A stretch of DNA of 64,000 bases, taken from positions 37,259 through 101,258 of IMG/VR virus record IMGVR_UViG_3300034374_009254; one strand, 5' to 3'. The notes under the pieces were generated by a model. It did not search any database, was not told where the DNA came from, and saw only the letters and a list, made by a program, of their open reading frames with translations. Both the position numbers and the translations under genes were made by a program. Positions 9,201 through 17,634 of this stretch are shown piece by piece; the stretch's first letter is position 1; the number at the start of each line of letters is the position of its first letter. The DNA is from a virus.

Positions 9201-10964
9201 ATCGGCGGGAGTAAATGTAAATACGCCCGTAGTATTATTATATGATAATCCACCGTTAGAATTTGGAGTGCCAGTAGTTACACTAAAACTATTAAGACTA
9301 GCATTTCCAAAACTAGAAGTATCTGCAGGAGTAAAGGTAAATACACCTGTAGTATTATTATAGCTAAGGGCGCCTCCTGAAGATGCACTCACAGTACTTA
9401 CACTTAAATCCGTAAGTTCAATATCATTTGCCACTGCGGTCTGTACAAACTCCGTTGTAGCAATTTGAGTAGTGTTTGTTCCACTTGTTGCTGTCGGAGC
9501 TGTTGGAGTACCTGTTAATGCAGGATCTGCTAAAGGAGCTTTGGTTGCTAAACTATTTGTAACTGTAGTTGCAAAATTTGCATCATCATTTAATGCTGCG
9601 GCTAATTCATTTAAGGTATCTAAACTTGTAGGCGCAGAGTCTACAAGATTTGCAATTTCGGTATCAACATATAGCTGAGTTGCATAAGTGCTTAAATTAA
9701 CAGGAGTAAAGTCAAATACGCCTGTAGATGAGTTATATGATAAAGCATTCGTTCCTGCTGCTAACGTATTAACAGAAAAATCTTGTAGTTCTGTTTTTGT
9801 ACTAGAAAGAGCATATAAATCTATAGTAGAAGTTGAGTATAAGAATAGTGTTGAAGCTGACTGTGCTACACCTATTTTTACATCATTATCAAATTGTCTA
9901 CTATTACGAAGAGTTCCTGTTACTCCAATAAATACTTCATCTCCTGCAGTCAGCCCAGAGAGTCCAGTAACTGGACCTGAAATAATAACTTCTACAGAGT
10001 TGCCTGTAGATGCTGTAGAATTTGCAAAACCTATGAAAGTATCATTAGAAGTACTTATTGTAGAAACAGTACCATCACTGTTTAAAACAAGAGCATCTTT
10101 AGCCGTAATATTTCCAGATGCAGTTAAAGACGTTTTTAAAGAGCGATTAGGTCCAGAGGTAGTAGCCCCCACACCTTTATCTAGTTCTGTTGAAATTAAG
10201 TTTCGTGGTACTACACTATCATCATCACCAATTGATGAATTTACAGGAAGTACTAAACCACCTGCAGTACCTTGAGAAAGACCTGCGGTACCAATAAAAA
10301 CAGTATTATTTGCAAAGTGGCCTTCCTTAAAAGGCTTAGCTGCTGTACCAATTGTTGAATTTAACCCTACAGGAATTATAGAATTAACATACAAAGTATC
10401 CCAAGGACTAGTACTATTACCTAAGTTATTTACAGCATTAACATTAGAGCTAAGAGGTGATACATCTCCTACAACATTTTCTAGATGATATGTTACATAG
10501 CCTGAAGTAACTATTGTTGATGTATTAGCTTGGGCTTGCGTATAGCTTAGTGATTGTATATACTGTGGTACAGTAAAAGTATTAGAAGCGGATAAATCAG
10601 CTTTAGTAGCTAGGTCAGCAAAAAGTGCTGCATTTCCCAGTTGAGAATCATTTTGAACACTTAAAATAGGAGCAACTACGTCCTGAACAAACTGTGTATT
10701 AGCTATACTAATACTATCGTCTGAGGCCGCAATTGTCCTATTTAAAGTTGCATTTCCTGTTAATGAAGGGGCTGCCAATGGTGCCAGAGTAGCACTTGCA
10801 TACTGCTCAAATTGAATAATGGCTTCTTTTAAGTTGATAAAATTTGTATCAACTTCTAAAACAGAAAGCAGTCTGTTAACAGCATTCGAGCTGCTACCAT
10901 CACTATACGATTGAGCAGTATCTTTTGTTACAATAACAATGTTAGTGCCGATATGTGCAGACAT
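6219..10964 (-). CDS. Giant tail fibre protein with repeated shaft motifs
   Basis: A 1581-residue protein and one of the largest in the window. It has repeated fibre-shaft motifs: several copies of PTTLAGYGITDAA, of TAPTATSGTNTTQIATTAFVQ, and of YVDTEIANLVDSAPTSLDTL. These are well known in long, trimeric phage tail fibres. The C-terminal 250 residues hold two copies of the GDLWFDDVDLVLYVYYNDG domain and a tip reading ITIARNGHNIEG. The first 40 residues (MSAHIGTNIVIVTKDTAQSY) probably attach to the tail. It is followed by two adhesin-like genes through a TAATG overlap, so shaft and adhesins are probably made together. Confidence 0.85.
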   Translation of the reverse strand: MSAHIGTNIVIVTKDTAQSYSDGSSSNAVNRLLSVLEVDTNFINLKEAIIQFEQYASATLAPLAAPSLTGNATLNRTIAASDDSISIANTQFVQDVVAPILSVQNDSQLGNAALFADLATKADLSASNTFTVPQYIQSLSYTQAQANTSTIVTSGYVTYHLENVVGDVSPLSSNVNAVNNLGNSTSPWDTLYVNSIIPVGLNSTIGTAAKPFKEGHFANNTVFIGTAGLSQGTAGGLVLPVNSSIGDDDSVVPRNLISTELDKGVGATTSGPNRSLKTSLTASGNITAKDALVLNSDGTVSTISTSNDTFIGFANSTASTGNSVEVIISGPVTGLSGLTAGDEVFIGVTGTLRNSRQFDNDVKIGVAQSASTLFLYSTSTIDLYALSSTKTELQDFSVNTLAAGTNALSYNSSTGVFDFTPVNLSTYATQLYVDTEIANLVDSAPTSLDTLNELAAALNDDANFATTVTNSLATKAPLADPALTGTPTAPTATSGTNTTQIATTEFVQTAVANDIELTDLSVSTVSASSGGALSYNNTTGVFTFTPADTSSFGNASLNSFSVTTGTPNSNGGLSYNNTTGVFTFTPADLSSYLTSYTETDPVVGAINGIVKADGAGNISAAVAGTDYSTFDAAFSSLTGTPTTLSGYGITDAAPLASPTFTGTPAAPTATTGDSSTQLATTAFVQGEIAGFSTSGGDSQIDFIADGAITSGTAVTLGATTGEVTAVATAPVAGAHAQLANSSSTTHYYTQKDALDYNDQDGVYQQFYQNTSGQTVGVIWNTNLATLTFSPGTPQTLLSSLTPDKYFHINGTSTGILKVGTNSYIVTNSSGTLSIGPANNVGAYSKIITTETGDLIALNGSDCHFVTVSGTTITFGSAIAIGLTPAYGAFEWSKLYNKLVAASLSGGTVTYSIGTISGTSITWSTAATNTTWATNGNQIFYHVGSEMLISSRRNYWYVGAPVDLMMRSSTFNGSTFAFASNAESNVLSMGPGNNNANYYILEHTIKCSKTDDKFGILTKYDDGTIHRALASVSTSGVFANELGATLVVTRDYGSASLRFPAGENDPAGYLAMVSSDRDTYPSNNSNIYTSFFRTSAASTKDSYLGIAQSTVADGDTVTVMLAGAISDVHSSLTPDTTMYVQDNGTISTTVSTVIAGKALNATSIQVSDSRGTFDKPVTFSTITGKPTTLAGYGITDGASTLLDIDIGSNDFITTGKAYYANMFATTGDLPSASTYHGMFAHVHGTGKAYFAHAGNWVELANNSQIFDGAWSSLTGTPTTLAGYGITDAASVSYVDTEIANLIDSAPGALDTLNELAAALGDDANFSTTVTNNLALKAPLADPALTGTPTAPTATSGTNTTQIATTAFVQAAISGLGGGGGASVTVSGTAPSSPSAGDLWFDDVDLVLYVYYNDGTSNQWVQTNPSGAGGSSGGSSGGASVTVGNTAPTSPTAGDLWFDDDDLFLYVYIDDGSSTQWVKTNPSGGGSSSTWAEKTAAYTAEAGDRLIVDTSTAVTVTLPVAAVLGDEIRIIDGTGNAATNNITIARNGHNIEGSATDLTIDVDRAAFGLVYYNATQGWVMTER

Positions 10965-10995
10965 TAAAAACCCCTATATTAACTTACTTTGTAAA

Positions 10996-12489
10996 TTACG
11001 GCGTGTCTTTCAATTGTACAGACCAAGTAATTTGCAGAGTATCATCAGTTGCTTTATTTACTACGTTGAATGTGGTACGACACAGCATAGTTTGACTAAT
11101 AGCACCCTTAGTAGAACCTGGAGCGTTAAGAGTAACGATTGAGCCTCCCAAAGTATTAGTTTGTGCTGTACCTGTTCCGCCGCTTGGAAGAAGGGGTGGA
11201 TCAAATGAAGTTAAGTCTGCATTGGTATTAGCATCTACATCAGGCTCCAGAGCATTAAAAATACCTGCTTCTACGATTGGGCACTCGGTGCCTCCACCTG
11301 TAAAAGTTGTGCCAGTCGGAGCAGGATTCTGCTCTTTAAAAGTAGCTACGTATACAATACGAGTACCGGTCTTTTTAGTACCTGCAACAGCATTCGGAGG
11401 GCTAGTATTTGTGGGATCCGAAGTGTCAACAGGACTAGGCTGAGAACCATAATCATTTTCACTAGTTGGGTACCCTTCAGGATCTACACCTTGGTCAATT
11501 ACAACACTACTACCCGCAACAGTACCTTGGAATACTCCGTCAACAGAAGTACCAAATTGAACAAAAGGATCACCATATGCAATATCTACAGGTACATCGT
11601 CTGCGTCTCCAAAAAATGGGGGCACTGGATCACTGGTGCCATTAATACCAGCATCTCCCTGATTGTAGTAGCCTCCAATAATGCCTCGAGTAGGAATGTT
11701 TCCAGATCCACCAAGATCTGCAGAATTAACACCAGTTACATCCCCCGCGCCACTCCAGCTAACTGTAGATTCTACAACTCCTGTTGATGGATTCAAACGA
11801 CCAACCTGACTTTGAATAGGTGTAAACGTTAATGTTACAGGGGTGCCTGCAGTAGCAAATGCAGAGTTAGTGGTATCAATAGTAGCGTCCAAAGTAAACT
11901 CCAACAGACCGTCAGAATTAATATTTTTTGCAAGAATTTTTGTCCCGTCGGGAAAAGCTTTAGTGCCTCCTGACGTAGTATCGCTTACTGTCATAATTGC
12001 GTCACCAATGTTACCACCTGGCGCACGGATATATCTAGCATTGTAAGCATCTGATCCTTGGTTGGTTGTAGGGGCAATAGTAAGAGTTGTGCCTGAAGCT
12101 CTCAGATATGGAGCAGGAAGCGTGTCTGCAAAGTCTACAGTAAAAGTTGCATACTCTGCATTAAAAGACGTATCTCTTTTAACTTGTACACGAAGCCCTT
12201 CTTCAAATTCCAAGGCACGATCAGTTGCACTAGTGGTAGTAAATGAACCTACATTACCACCTCTACTTGCGTCTGCTTGGCCTGAGCCAATCGCCATATG
12301 GCTCATCATTCGAGGAATAACATGGCTTCCTCGAATATCTTGTTTTGGGTCTATTAAACGGCCGACAATATGGGCCAAACCGTAGTTTGTTACCATATTT
12401 CGAATAGTTTTATGTTGTTTTACTCGACCCGCGTTATCTCTCAAAACGAGATTGACAATTCCCTTGATTTGAGCACTGTCTTTTTGCAT
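10996..12489 (-). CDS. Virion structural protein of the tail-tip cluster
   Basis: A 497-residue protein that begins MQKDSAQIKGIVNLVLRDNA and contains the conserved-looking stretch MVTNYGLAHIVGRLIDPKQD. The rest is rich in Thr, Gly and Pro and looks beta-structured. The last 60 residues (CRTTFNVVNKATDDTLQITW) resemble domains of marine-phage tail-tip proteins, but I cannot name the family. It lies between the giant fibre gene and the 1472-residue gene, with short gaps. A baseplate or fibre-base role is inferred from position. Confidence 0.7.
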   Translation of the reverse strand: MQKDSAQIKGIVNLVLRDNAGRVKQHKTIRNMVTNYGLAHIVGRLIDPKQDIRGSHVIPRMMSHMAIGSGQADASRGGNVGSFTTTSATDRALEFEEGLRVQVKRDTSFNAEYATFTVDFADTLPAPYLRASGTTLTIAPTTNQGSDAYNARYIRAPGGNIGDAIMTVSDTTSGGTKAFPDGTKILAKNINSDGLLEFTLDATIDTTNSAFATAGTPVTLTFTPIQSQVGRLNPSTGVVESTVSWSGAGDVTGVNSADLGGSGNIPTRGIIGGYYNQGDAGINGTSDPVPPFFGDADDVPVDIAYGDPFVQFGTSVDGVFQGTVAGSSVVIDQGVDPEGYPTSENDYGSQPSPVDTSDPTNTSPPNAVAGTKKTGTRIVYVATFKEQNPAPTGTTFTGGGTECPIVEAGIFNALEPDVDANTNADLTSFDPPLLPSGGTGTAQTNTLGGSIVTLNAPGSTKGAISQTMLCRTTFNVVNKATDDTLQITWSVQLKDTP

Positions 12490-12500
12490 TTTAAAATCTC

Positions 12501-15500
12501 CTAAAAACTGGCGGATTTGCCATCTTCGCTGACATAAGGCTCCAAAAAGTATGAAGCGCAGTACACGGGTATAAAGGCGGATCCAGGGTCAGCAACCTCG
12601 ACCGTTTCCGTATGTGTTCTATCAAAATGTCTCAGCTGTTGTACAAATGTATTGTCTGTCGCTGAATTTTCTGAAGCTATAAATATTGGAGAAAGTGTTT
12701 CTCCAGGTACTGGAGTCTGTTTGTCAACAAGAGTTAAATAACTAGCTTGTTGCCAGCTAGTACCGCTACCATTTCCTACTTGACTATTGCTTATATTTCC
12801 TGATGTCAAGACTCCCGAACCATAATAAAGAATTACATATAAGTGATCGTTAGAGCCTTTCAGTAGTTTAAGGCGGGGGTTACTTGCGTATCCTGGGCCG
12901 CCTCCGGGATTATTTATATTATAGTTTATATCTCCCGCATAAATGGCCTCTATATTACCTAAGTTTCTCCACCTAAATTCAGACTGTAATCCACTAGGTA
13001 TATTATACGTTGGATAGAGTATATAATCATTTATTAAACCTCCATTAACTGTATCTTCATATGTAAAATTTCCTGCAGAAGGTCTAGTTGGGTCGGTTCT
13101 ATTAGTTAAAGGCTGTATAAATCCATTTTGCCCATAAGAACCTAAAATATTAGAAATAGATATATCTATATCAGTAACTAGTACCCAATATCCTGCAACA
13201 GAGTTCCACAAAAAAGCAGTTTTAGTGGCAGAATTATAATAGTAAGGAGTGGAAAGAGTACTACCGTCATGCGCTAAATAACTACCTTTCCAAAAAAATC
13301 CAGTACTATAATTAAAGCTCCCTAAAGTTGAAGTACCAGGGCCATAGCCTGGTCGCTGCCAGCTTTCAAGAACATTGTTTGGAGTATAAGTATTATAAGC
13401 TGTATACGTATACCCCCCTACATCCGTTCTACGATTAACTAAAATACTTTCTGAAGCATATAAATTTTTACCCCATCTACGAAGTTGATATAATGATGAA
13501 GGAGCTTCTTTATTTAAATTTATAAGTGCCCCTGAGCTATCAAAGTCAGGAATAATTTCATATAAACTAACTTCACCGTCATTAATATAGGTTTCTCGAG
13601 CTTTTGAAACTTTTTCATTTCCTATATAAAAACGATCTGAAACTATAGGAGAACTACCTGATATAACTAAAGGAAAGTCTTGAAAGTTTAAAGTTTCGTT
13701 AGGGGCGCCTTCAATTCCTTCAATTAATTGTTGAACTTGATTTATTATTAACTTTCTACTAGAATTTTTAAAGTTCTTTCCTACAGTTTCCAATTTTACG
13801 TCATACAAATAATTTCCAAGTGCATCATGTATTGGACCTATATAAGACAATAAAATATCGTCTTTTTGTACTCGATTAGGAGTCATTTTAACATCAGAAG
13901 TTCCGTCTGCCCCGCTTCTTCTACTTCTAACAAATCCTGTATCTAAGGGAAAGCGAGGAAGTGCATATGATATATTTGTAAGAATACTTTTTTCAGCAAA
14001 TGAAGATTCTGCACCTCCAAATAGTCCTTCAATATATTGATTATCAAAAGGATTTAAAAATGTTTTTCTATGGTAATTTGAAAAGTGTTTACTTATAGTT
14101 TCTAATTTTACGTCATATAAATAATTTCCTAATGCATCATTTACAGGACCTACATACCCCGCTCTTAAGAAACTCTTTATAGGTCCACGAGTTTCTTTTA
14201 ATATAACATCTTCTGGTGTTCCGACAGGATTTTGAAGATAGGGGTAGAAAAATGCACCTACTCTATCCGTTTGTACGCTTGTGTTCCCAGAACTCGATAT
14301 TAAAGGCGGCGTTACTTTTATTCCTGCATTGTTTGATAAAAACGGCGTTAGTGATCGACGCTTCTGAAAAGTTCCTCCAAGTAGTCCTAAACGCGCTAGT
14401 TTTTGAAATACAGTAATTCCCGAGTATCTTAATCTACCTTTATTATACCCCGATTGATATTTAACGCCCTGAGAATTTATTAAGTATCTGGGAGCTCTTG
14501 AGTCATTTAAGTCTCTATTAGTAAACTCTCTATAAAATAAGACTCTTTTACCTTGGGCATCCTTTGTAGGAAAATAACTATAGGGTCCAGAAAACCAAGT
14601 TTGAAACGGGTTTGTCCAATATCTATATCGAGTTTTATAGCCTGTTCCCATAAAGCTATAAAAATCTCCCTCTAAACTATATTCCGCATCTGCAACTAAA
14701 GCGTAATCTTCCCTTCTTCCACTGTCTGCTTGAAACCAAGCTAACTCTCTATTTGGAAGAGTTGGAAATGTGTTTGTTCCGTCTATCCAATGTCCTGCTC
14801 CGTACATAGAGCTTATATTAGGATATGTAGGTTGATATACTGGAGGAACCCAAACACCCGAAGAATTCCAATAGCCTCCTTGAGTTTGTTTTAGCTGATG
14901 TTTATAAAAAGTATTCCAAGCTCTCTCATAGTAAGAATCTGTTACTTGGTTAAAACTAGTATGCGATTTAATTTTTGGAGCGCCGGGAGTTCTTGCAGAG
15001 ACTCCTGACTGTTGAAAATCCGTTATAAATTCTACCGGTAGATCTTTGTTTATAAAGTATTTTTCTTTTCTTACTTCTTCAAAATGTAATCTATCTTTAA
15101 ACGTTTTTGTTGCGGAACTAAGCTGAGGTAGCTTATCCGTAAGTTCTACTTCAGATAAAGGATTTTTTCCTGGCCCTAAATCTACAAAACCTAAAGTGTG
15201 TCTCGGTGCAGCTGGTACGCCAGGATGGGGGCGAGTCTGCGGATATCTTCGTACAGTAATCCCTACTTCTTCTTGGGTTTCGTCTCTGATACCCTGTATG
15301 GATAATAAAGGATTGTGAGGATTAACTTCTAAAACTCTGTGCGAATTTGCTATTGTCTTCTTCTGTGAACTTACAAAATTTATTCTATCAGTATTTAGAA
15401 GAGCATCTGAAAAAACTAAAGCATCTTCTTTTACAAATGCATCTTCACTTTTTAAGCCAAGAGTCGCTCCCAGTTTTACAAAATTAAATAAAGGATCTGC

Positions 15501-16919
15501 AGCTCTTTCTGCTTGTACTGCAACAATAAAATCTAACCCGGGCTTTTGAGCAACTCTACCATCTCCAAAGGGATCTACTAGTTGCGTAGCATGTCTTGCA
15601 AATTTATTAAATAGCCAAGGAGCATCATCTTCTTGATAAATTTTATCGCTTAAAAGATGACTTTTTGCTGAAAGAATAGAATCTAAAGTTTTTAAGTTAT
15701 CTTGTACAGGCTTATGAGACTGTTTAAGAATTAATTTAAACTTTCCTGGAACAGATTGAGCATATACAATATTTTTGTTAGTAGTACCAGCACTACTAAT
15801 AGCATTTATATTTAACTGCTTTCCAAATAACCAAGTTGCAGTATCTAGTGTGCGAAGCCTATCTTGCTGTATATCTGTAACTTTTGATATTGATGCTATA
15901 CTGTCCGAGCTAGAAACTTTATCTTGCTTTAATTTACCTATTAAAGTGAATTTAACAAAATTTAGTAAAGGATTAGTAGCCGCACTATTTCTTGCTGTAG
16001 TAGTGTAAAAAATATCTTTACTGGGAGTATTAGCATTTGTATTAAATTGTTTTCCAATTGTTTTATCTTCTTCTTGAGATGTAAATACTTTATCTTTAGG
16101 ATCTACAATTCTACTTATAATAAAGTTTTCGACAGAAGAAGCTCCTTGTTGTATAGGAGCACGGAAAAGAAGAGTATTAATTCTTTCATCTAAAAATTCT
16201 ACAATGTGATCGAAGCCCGGCTTTTGAGGTACACTACCATCACCAAAAGGGTCTACTAACTGCGTCTCATGAGGAGCTGTAATAGCTTGGACGCGTTTAA
16301 TAGAATCTTCTAAAAATACTAAATCTCTTGGATTAGTATACCTATAGATATTTGGAACTTCTAATACTCTTGCTGCATCAAATTGAGGACGATTTCTTAT
16401 TAAAATAAAGTCTATTTGTTCGTCAAAAAACTCTACAATAAAATCAAAATCTGATTTTTCATCCTTAGTAGCGTGTCGAGCTGTTATGTCAGGCAGTCTT
16501 TTGGACACCCGATCGCTTGTAAACAAAAGTTCATTTTTTGTTTTAACTTTAGGAGTAACTATAGAATCTGAAAACAGTATGTTTTCTTGCGGCAGTCGTC
16601 TACGAAGGTGAAAATAATCAAACTTTTCTACAGTAAGTAGCTCTTCATCTTCACTAAGAGCTGGCTGCTTAGATACTAACTCAGGAGTAATTAATACTTC
16701 ATTGAACTTTCGTCTATAGTGTACAATTTTTGCAAAAACATCCTCTTGAAATACTTCATCCAAGAGAAAAAATCGTAAAAGCTGTTCGTGAGTAATTCTT
16801 ACATCTAAAAAAGATAGAAGAGATACCGAAGCAGCATCGATTTCTATAGCAGTATCGCTAGTATCTGCTATTAATAAAGAGTTCTCTATTAAAGAATCTA
16901 TGCGAAACTTTCCGCTCAT
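12501..16919 (-). CDS. Very large unrecognised tail-tip protein with internal duplications
   Basis: A 1472-residue protein. The N-terminal half is charged and has degenerate repeats around QLVDPFGDG(S/R)V(P/A)QKPG(F/L)D and FIVEFFDEQIDFILIR. The middle holds two long copies of the block GP(V/I)(N/H)DALGNYLYDVKLET, separated by about 115 residues. The C-terminal third is aromatic and Asn-rich (GYWVLVTDIDISISNILGSY) and reads like a receptor-facing domain. The start overlaps the upstream gene's stop by ATGA. I do not recognise the family; tail tip or side fibre is inferred from context and size. Confidence 0.7.
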   Translation of the reverse strand: MSGKFRIDSLIENSLLIADTSDTAIEIDAASVSLLSFLDVRITHEQLLRFFLLDEVFQEDVFAKIVHYRRKFNEVLITPELVSKQPALSEDEELLTVEKFDYFHLRRRLPQENILFSDSIVTPKVKTKNELLFTSDRVSKRLPDITARHATKDEKSDFDFIVEFFDEQIDFILIRNRPQFDAARVLEVPNIYRYTNPRDLVFLEDSIKRVQAITAPHETQLVDPFGDGSVPQKPGFDHIVEFLDERINTLLFRAPIQQGASSVENFIISRIVDPKDKVFTSQEEDKTIGKQFNTNANTPSKDIFYTTTARNSAATNPLLNFVKFTLIGKLKQDKVSSSDSIASISKVTDIQQDRLRTLDTATWLFGKQLNINAISSAGTTNKNIVYAQSVPGKFKLILKQSHKPVQDNLKTLDSILSAKSHLLSDKIYQEDDAPWLFNKFARHATQLVDPFGDGRVAQKPGLDFIVAVQAERAADPLFNFVKLGATLGLKSEDAFVKEDALVFSDALLNTDRINFVSSQKKTIANSHRVLEVNPHNPLLSIQGIRDETQEEVGITVRRYPQTRPHPGVPAAPRHTLGFVDLGPGKNPLSEVELTDKLPQLSSATKTFKDRLHFEEVRKEKYFINKDLPVEFITDFQQSGVSARTPGAPKIKSHTSFNQVTDSYYERAWNTFYKHQLKQTQGGYWNSSGVWVPPVYQPTYPNISSMYGAGHWIDGTNTFPTLPNRELAWFQADSGRREDYALVADAEYSLEGDFYSFMGTGYKTRYRYWTNPFQTWFSGPYSYFPTKDAQGKRVLFYREFTNRDLNDSRAPRYLINSQGVKYQSGYNKGRLRYSGITVFQKLARLGLLGGTFQKRRSLTPFLSNNAGIKVTPPLISSSGNTSVQTDRVGAFFYPYLQNPVGTPEDVILKETRGPIKSFLRAGYVGPVNDALGNYLYDVKLETISKHFSNYHRKTFLNPFDNQYIEGLFGGAESSFAEKSILTNISYALPRFPLDTGFVRSRRSGADGTSDVKMTPNRVQKDDILLSYIGPIHDALGNYLYDVKLETVGKNFKNSSRKLIINQVQQLIEGIEGAPNETLNFQDFPLVISGSSPIVSDRFYIGNEKVSKARETYINDGEVSLYEIIPDFDSSGALINLNKEAPSSLYQLRRWGKNLYASESILVNRRTDVGGYTYTAYNTYTPNNVLESWQRPGYGPGTSTLGSFNYSTGFFWKGSYLAHDGSTLSTPYYYNSATKTAFLWNSVAGYWVLVTDIDISISNILGSYGQNGFIQPLTNRTDPTRPSAGNFTYEDTVNGGLINDYILYPTYNIPSGLQSEFRWRNLGNIEAIYAGDINYNINNPGGGPGYASNPRLKLLKGSNDHLYVILYYGSGVLTSGNISNSQVGNGSGTSWQQASYLTLVDKQTPVPGETLSPIFIASENSATDNTFVQQLRHFDRTHTETVEVADPGSAFIPVYCASYFLEPYVSEDGKSASF

Positions 16920-17284
16920 GTATAATCATCCCGCACCTGTATAGTAATTTGTTCAAAAGTTGTATAAACTTCTGTCAAAGGATTATTACTCTCATCGACG
17001 CCTGCGGGTACAATAAACTCTACCTCTGCTTCATAAAAATCATCGTCTACATCGGCATGAGTTAAAAAAGGCTTCAAATTAAAAACATATTGGCCTTGAG
17101 TATCTGTAGATTTAAATTCGTCTGCCGCAACACTCACAATTGCAGTAGGAGTATCTTTTCGTCGAATATTTAAAAATACATTAGCAGAATCAGTGACAAA
17201 CCTGTCATTGTTTTCATTTTTAACAATAACTACAGTTAAATCAGGTCCTGTATCGTTTTTAACAAGTGTCACTAATCTATTCAT
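16916..17284 (-). CDS. Small beta-rich tail-tip protein
   Basis: A 122-residue protein (MNRLVTLVKNDTGPDLTVVI..) with the look of an Ig-like or baseplate-upper-protein N-terminal domain: VFLNIRRKDTPTAIVSV and GQYVFNLKPFLTHADV followed by YEAEVEFIVPAG. It overlaps the 1472-residue gene by ATGA. It is the first gene after a consensus promoter, with a leader of about 50 nt that contains a CTTCTT/AAGAAG hairpin (17298-17313). The exact family is not certain; a linker for the large downstream protein is plausible. Confidence 0.65.
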   Translation of the reverse strand: MNRLVTLVKNDTGPDLTVVIVKNENNDRFVTDSANVFLNIRRKDTPTAIVSVAADEFKSTDTQGQYVFNLKPFLTHADVDDDFYEAEVEFIVPAGVDESNNPLTEVYTTFEQITIQVRDDYT

Positions 17285-17340
17285 TGGAAGGGCGCTAACT
17301 TCTTATTTAAGAAGGCTTTTTTTAAATATTCTATGGTATG

Positions 17341-17369
17341 ATTATAACAAAGCATACCTGCCTTGTCAA
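17341..17369 (-). promoter_or_regulatory. Consensus sigma-70 promoter for the distal tail-fibre genes
   Basis: On the minus strand TTGACA (17364-17369) is followed by exactly 17 bases and TATAAT (17341-17346), a perfect consensus. An A-tract (ACAAAAAATATATC) lies just upstream. The predicted start is near 17334, serving the gene at 17284 and those after it. Confidence 0.85.
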
Positions 17370-17397
17370 GATATATTTTTTGTAAGGGTATTAGTAG

Positions 17398-17622
17398 TTA
17401 AGAAAATGCAATGTCGCATACAGCACGTACTTTTTCATCTCGTTGAGAATAATCATCCTCGGCATAAATTACATAACGATGAAAAGAAGAAGAAAGTAAA
17501 TTACCATCTTCTAAAATTTTTGTTTTTTCTCTTACTTGAACAGCGACTATAGTATTAAAGGACTCATCTTGAGTTTCTACAATCTCTATTCTATCAACCA
17601 CTGTCTGTTTAGTTAACGCCAT
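17398..17622 (-). CDS. Small hypothetical tail-cluster protein
   Basis: A 74-residue protein that starts MALTKQTVVDRIEIVETQDE and continues VQVREKTKILEDGNLLSSSF with HRYVI. It lies 12 bases after the fibre gene, with ribosome site GGAG. The composition suggests a compact beta-strand protein. Similar-looking small proteins sit beside tail-fibre genes in marine phages, but the role is not known to me. The next promoter follows its stop, so it probably ends one transcription unit. Confidence 0.65.
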   Translation of the reverse strand: MALTKQTVVDRIEIVETQDESFNTIVAVQVREKTKILEDGNLLSSSFHRYVIYAEDDYSQRDEKVRAVCDIAFS

Positions 17623-17634
17623 TTTTTACTCTCC

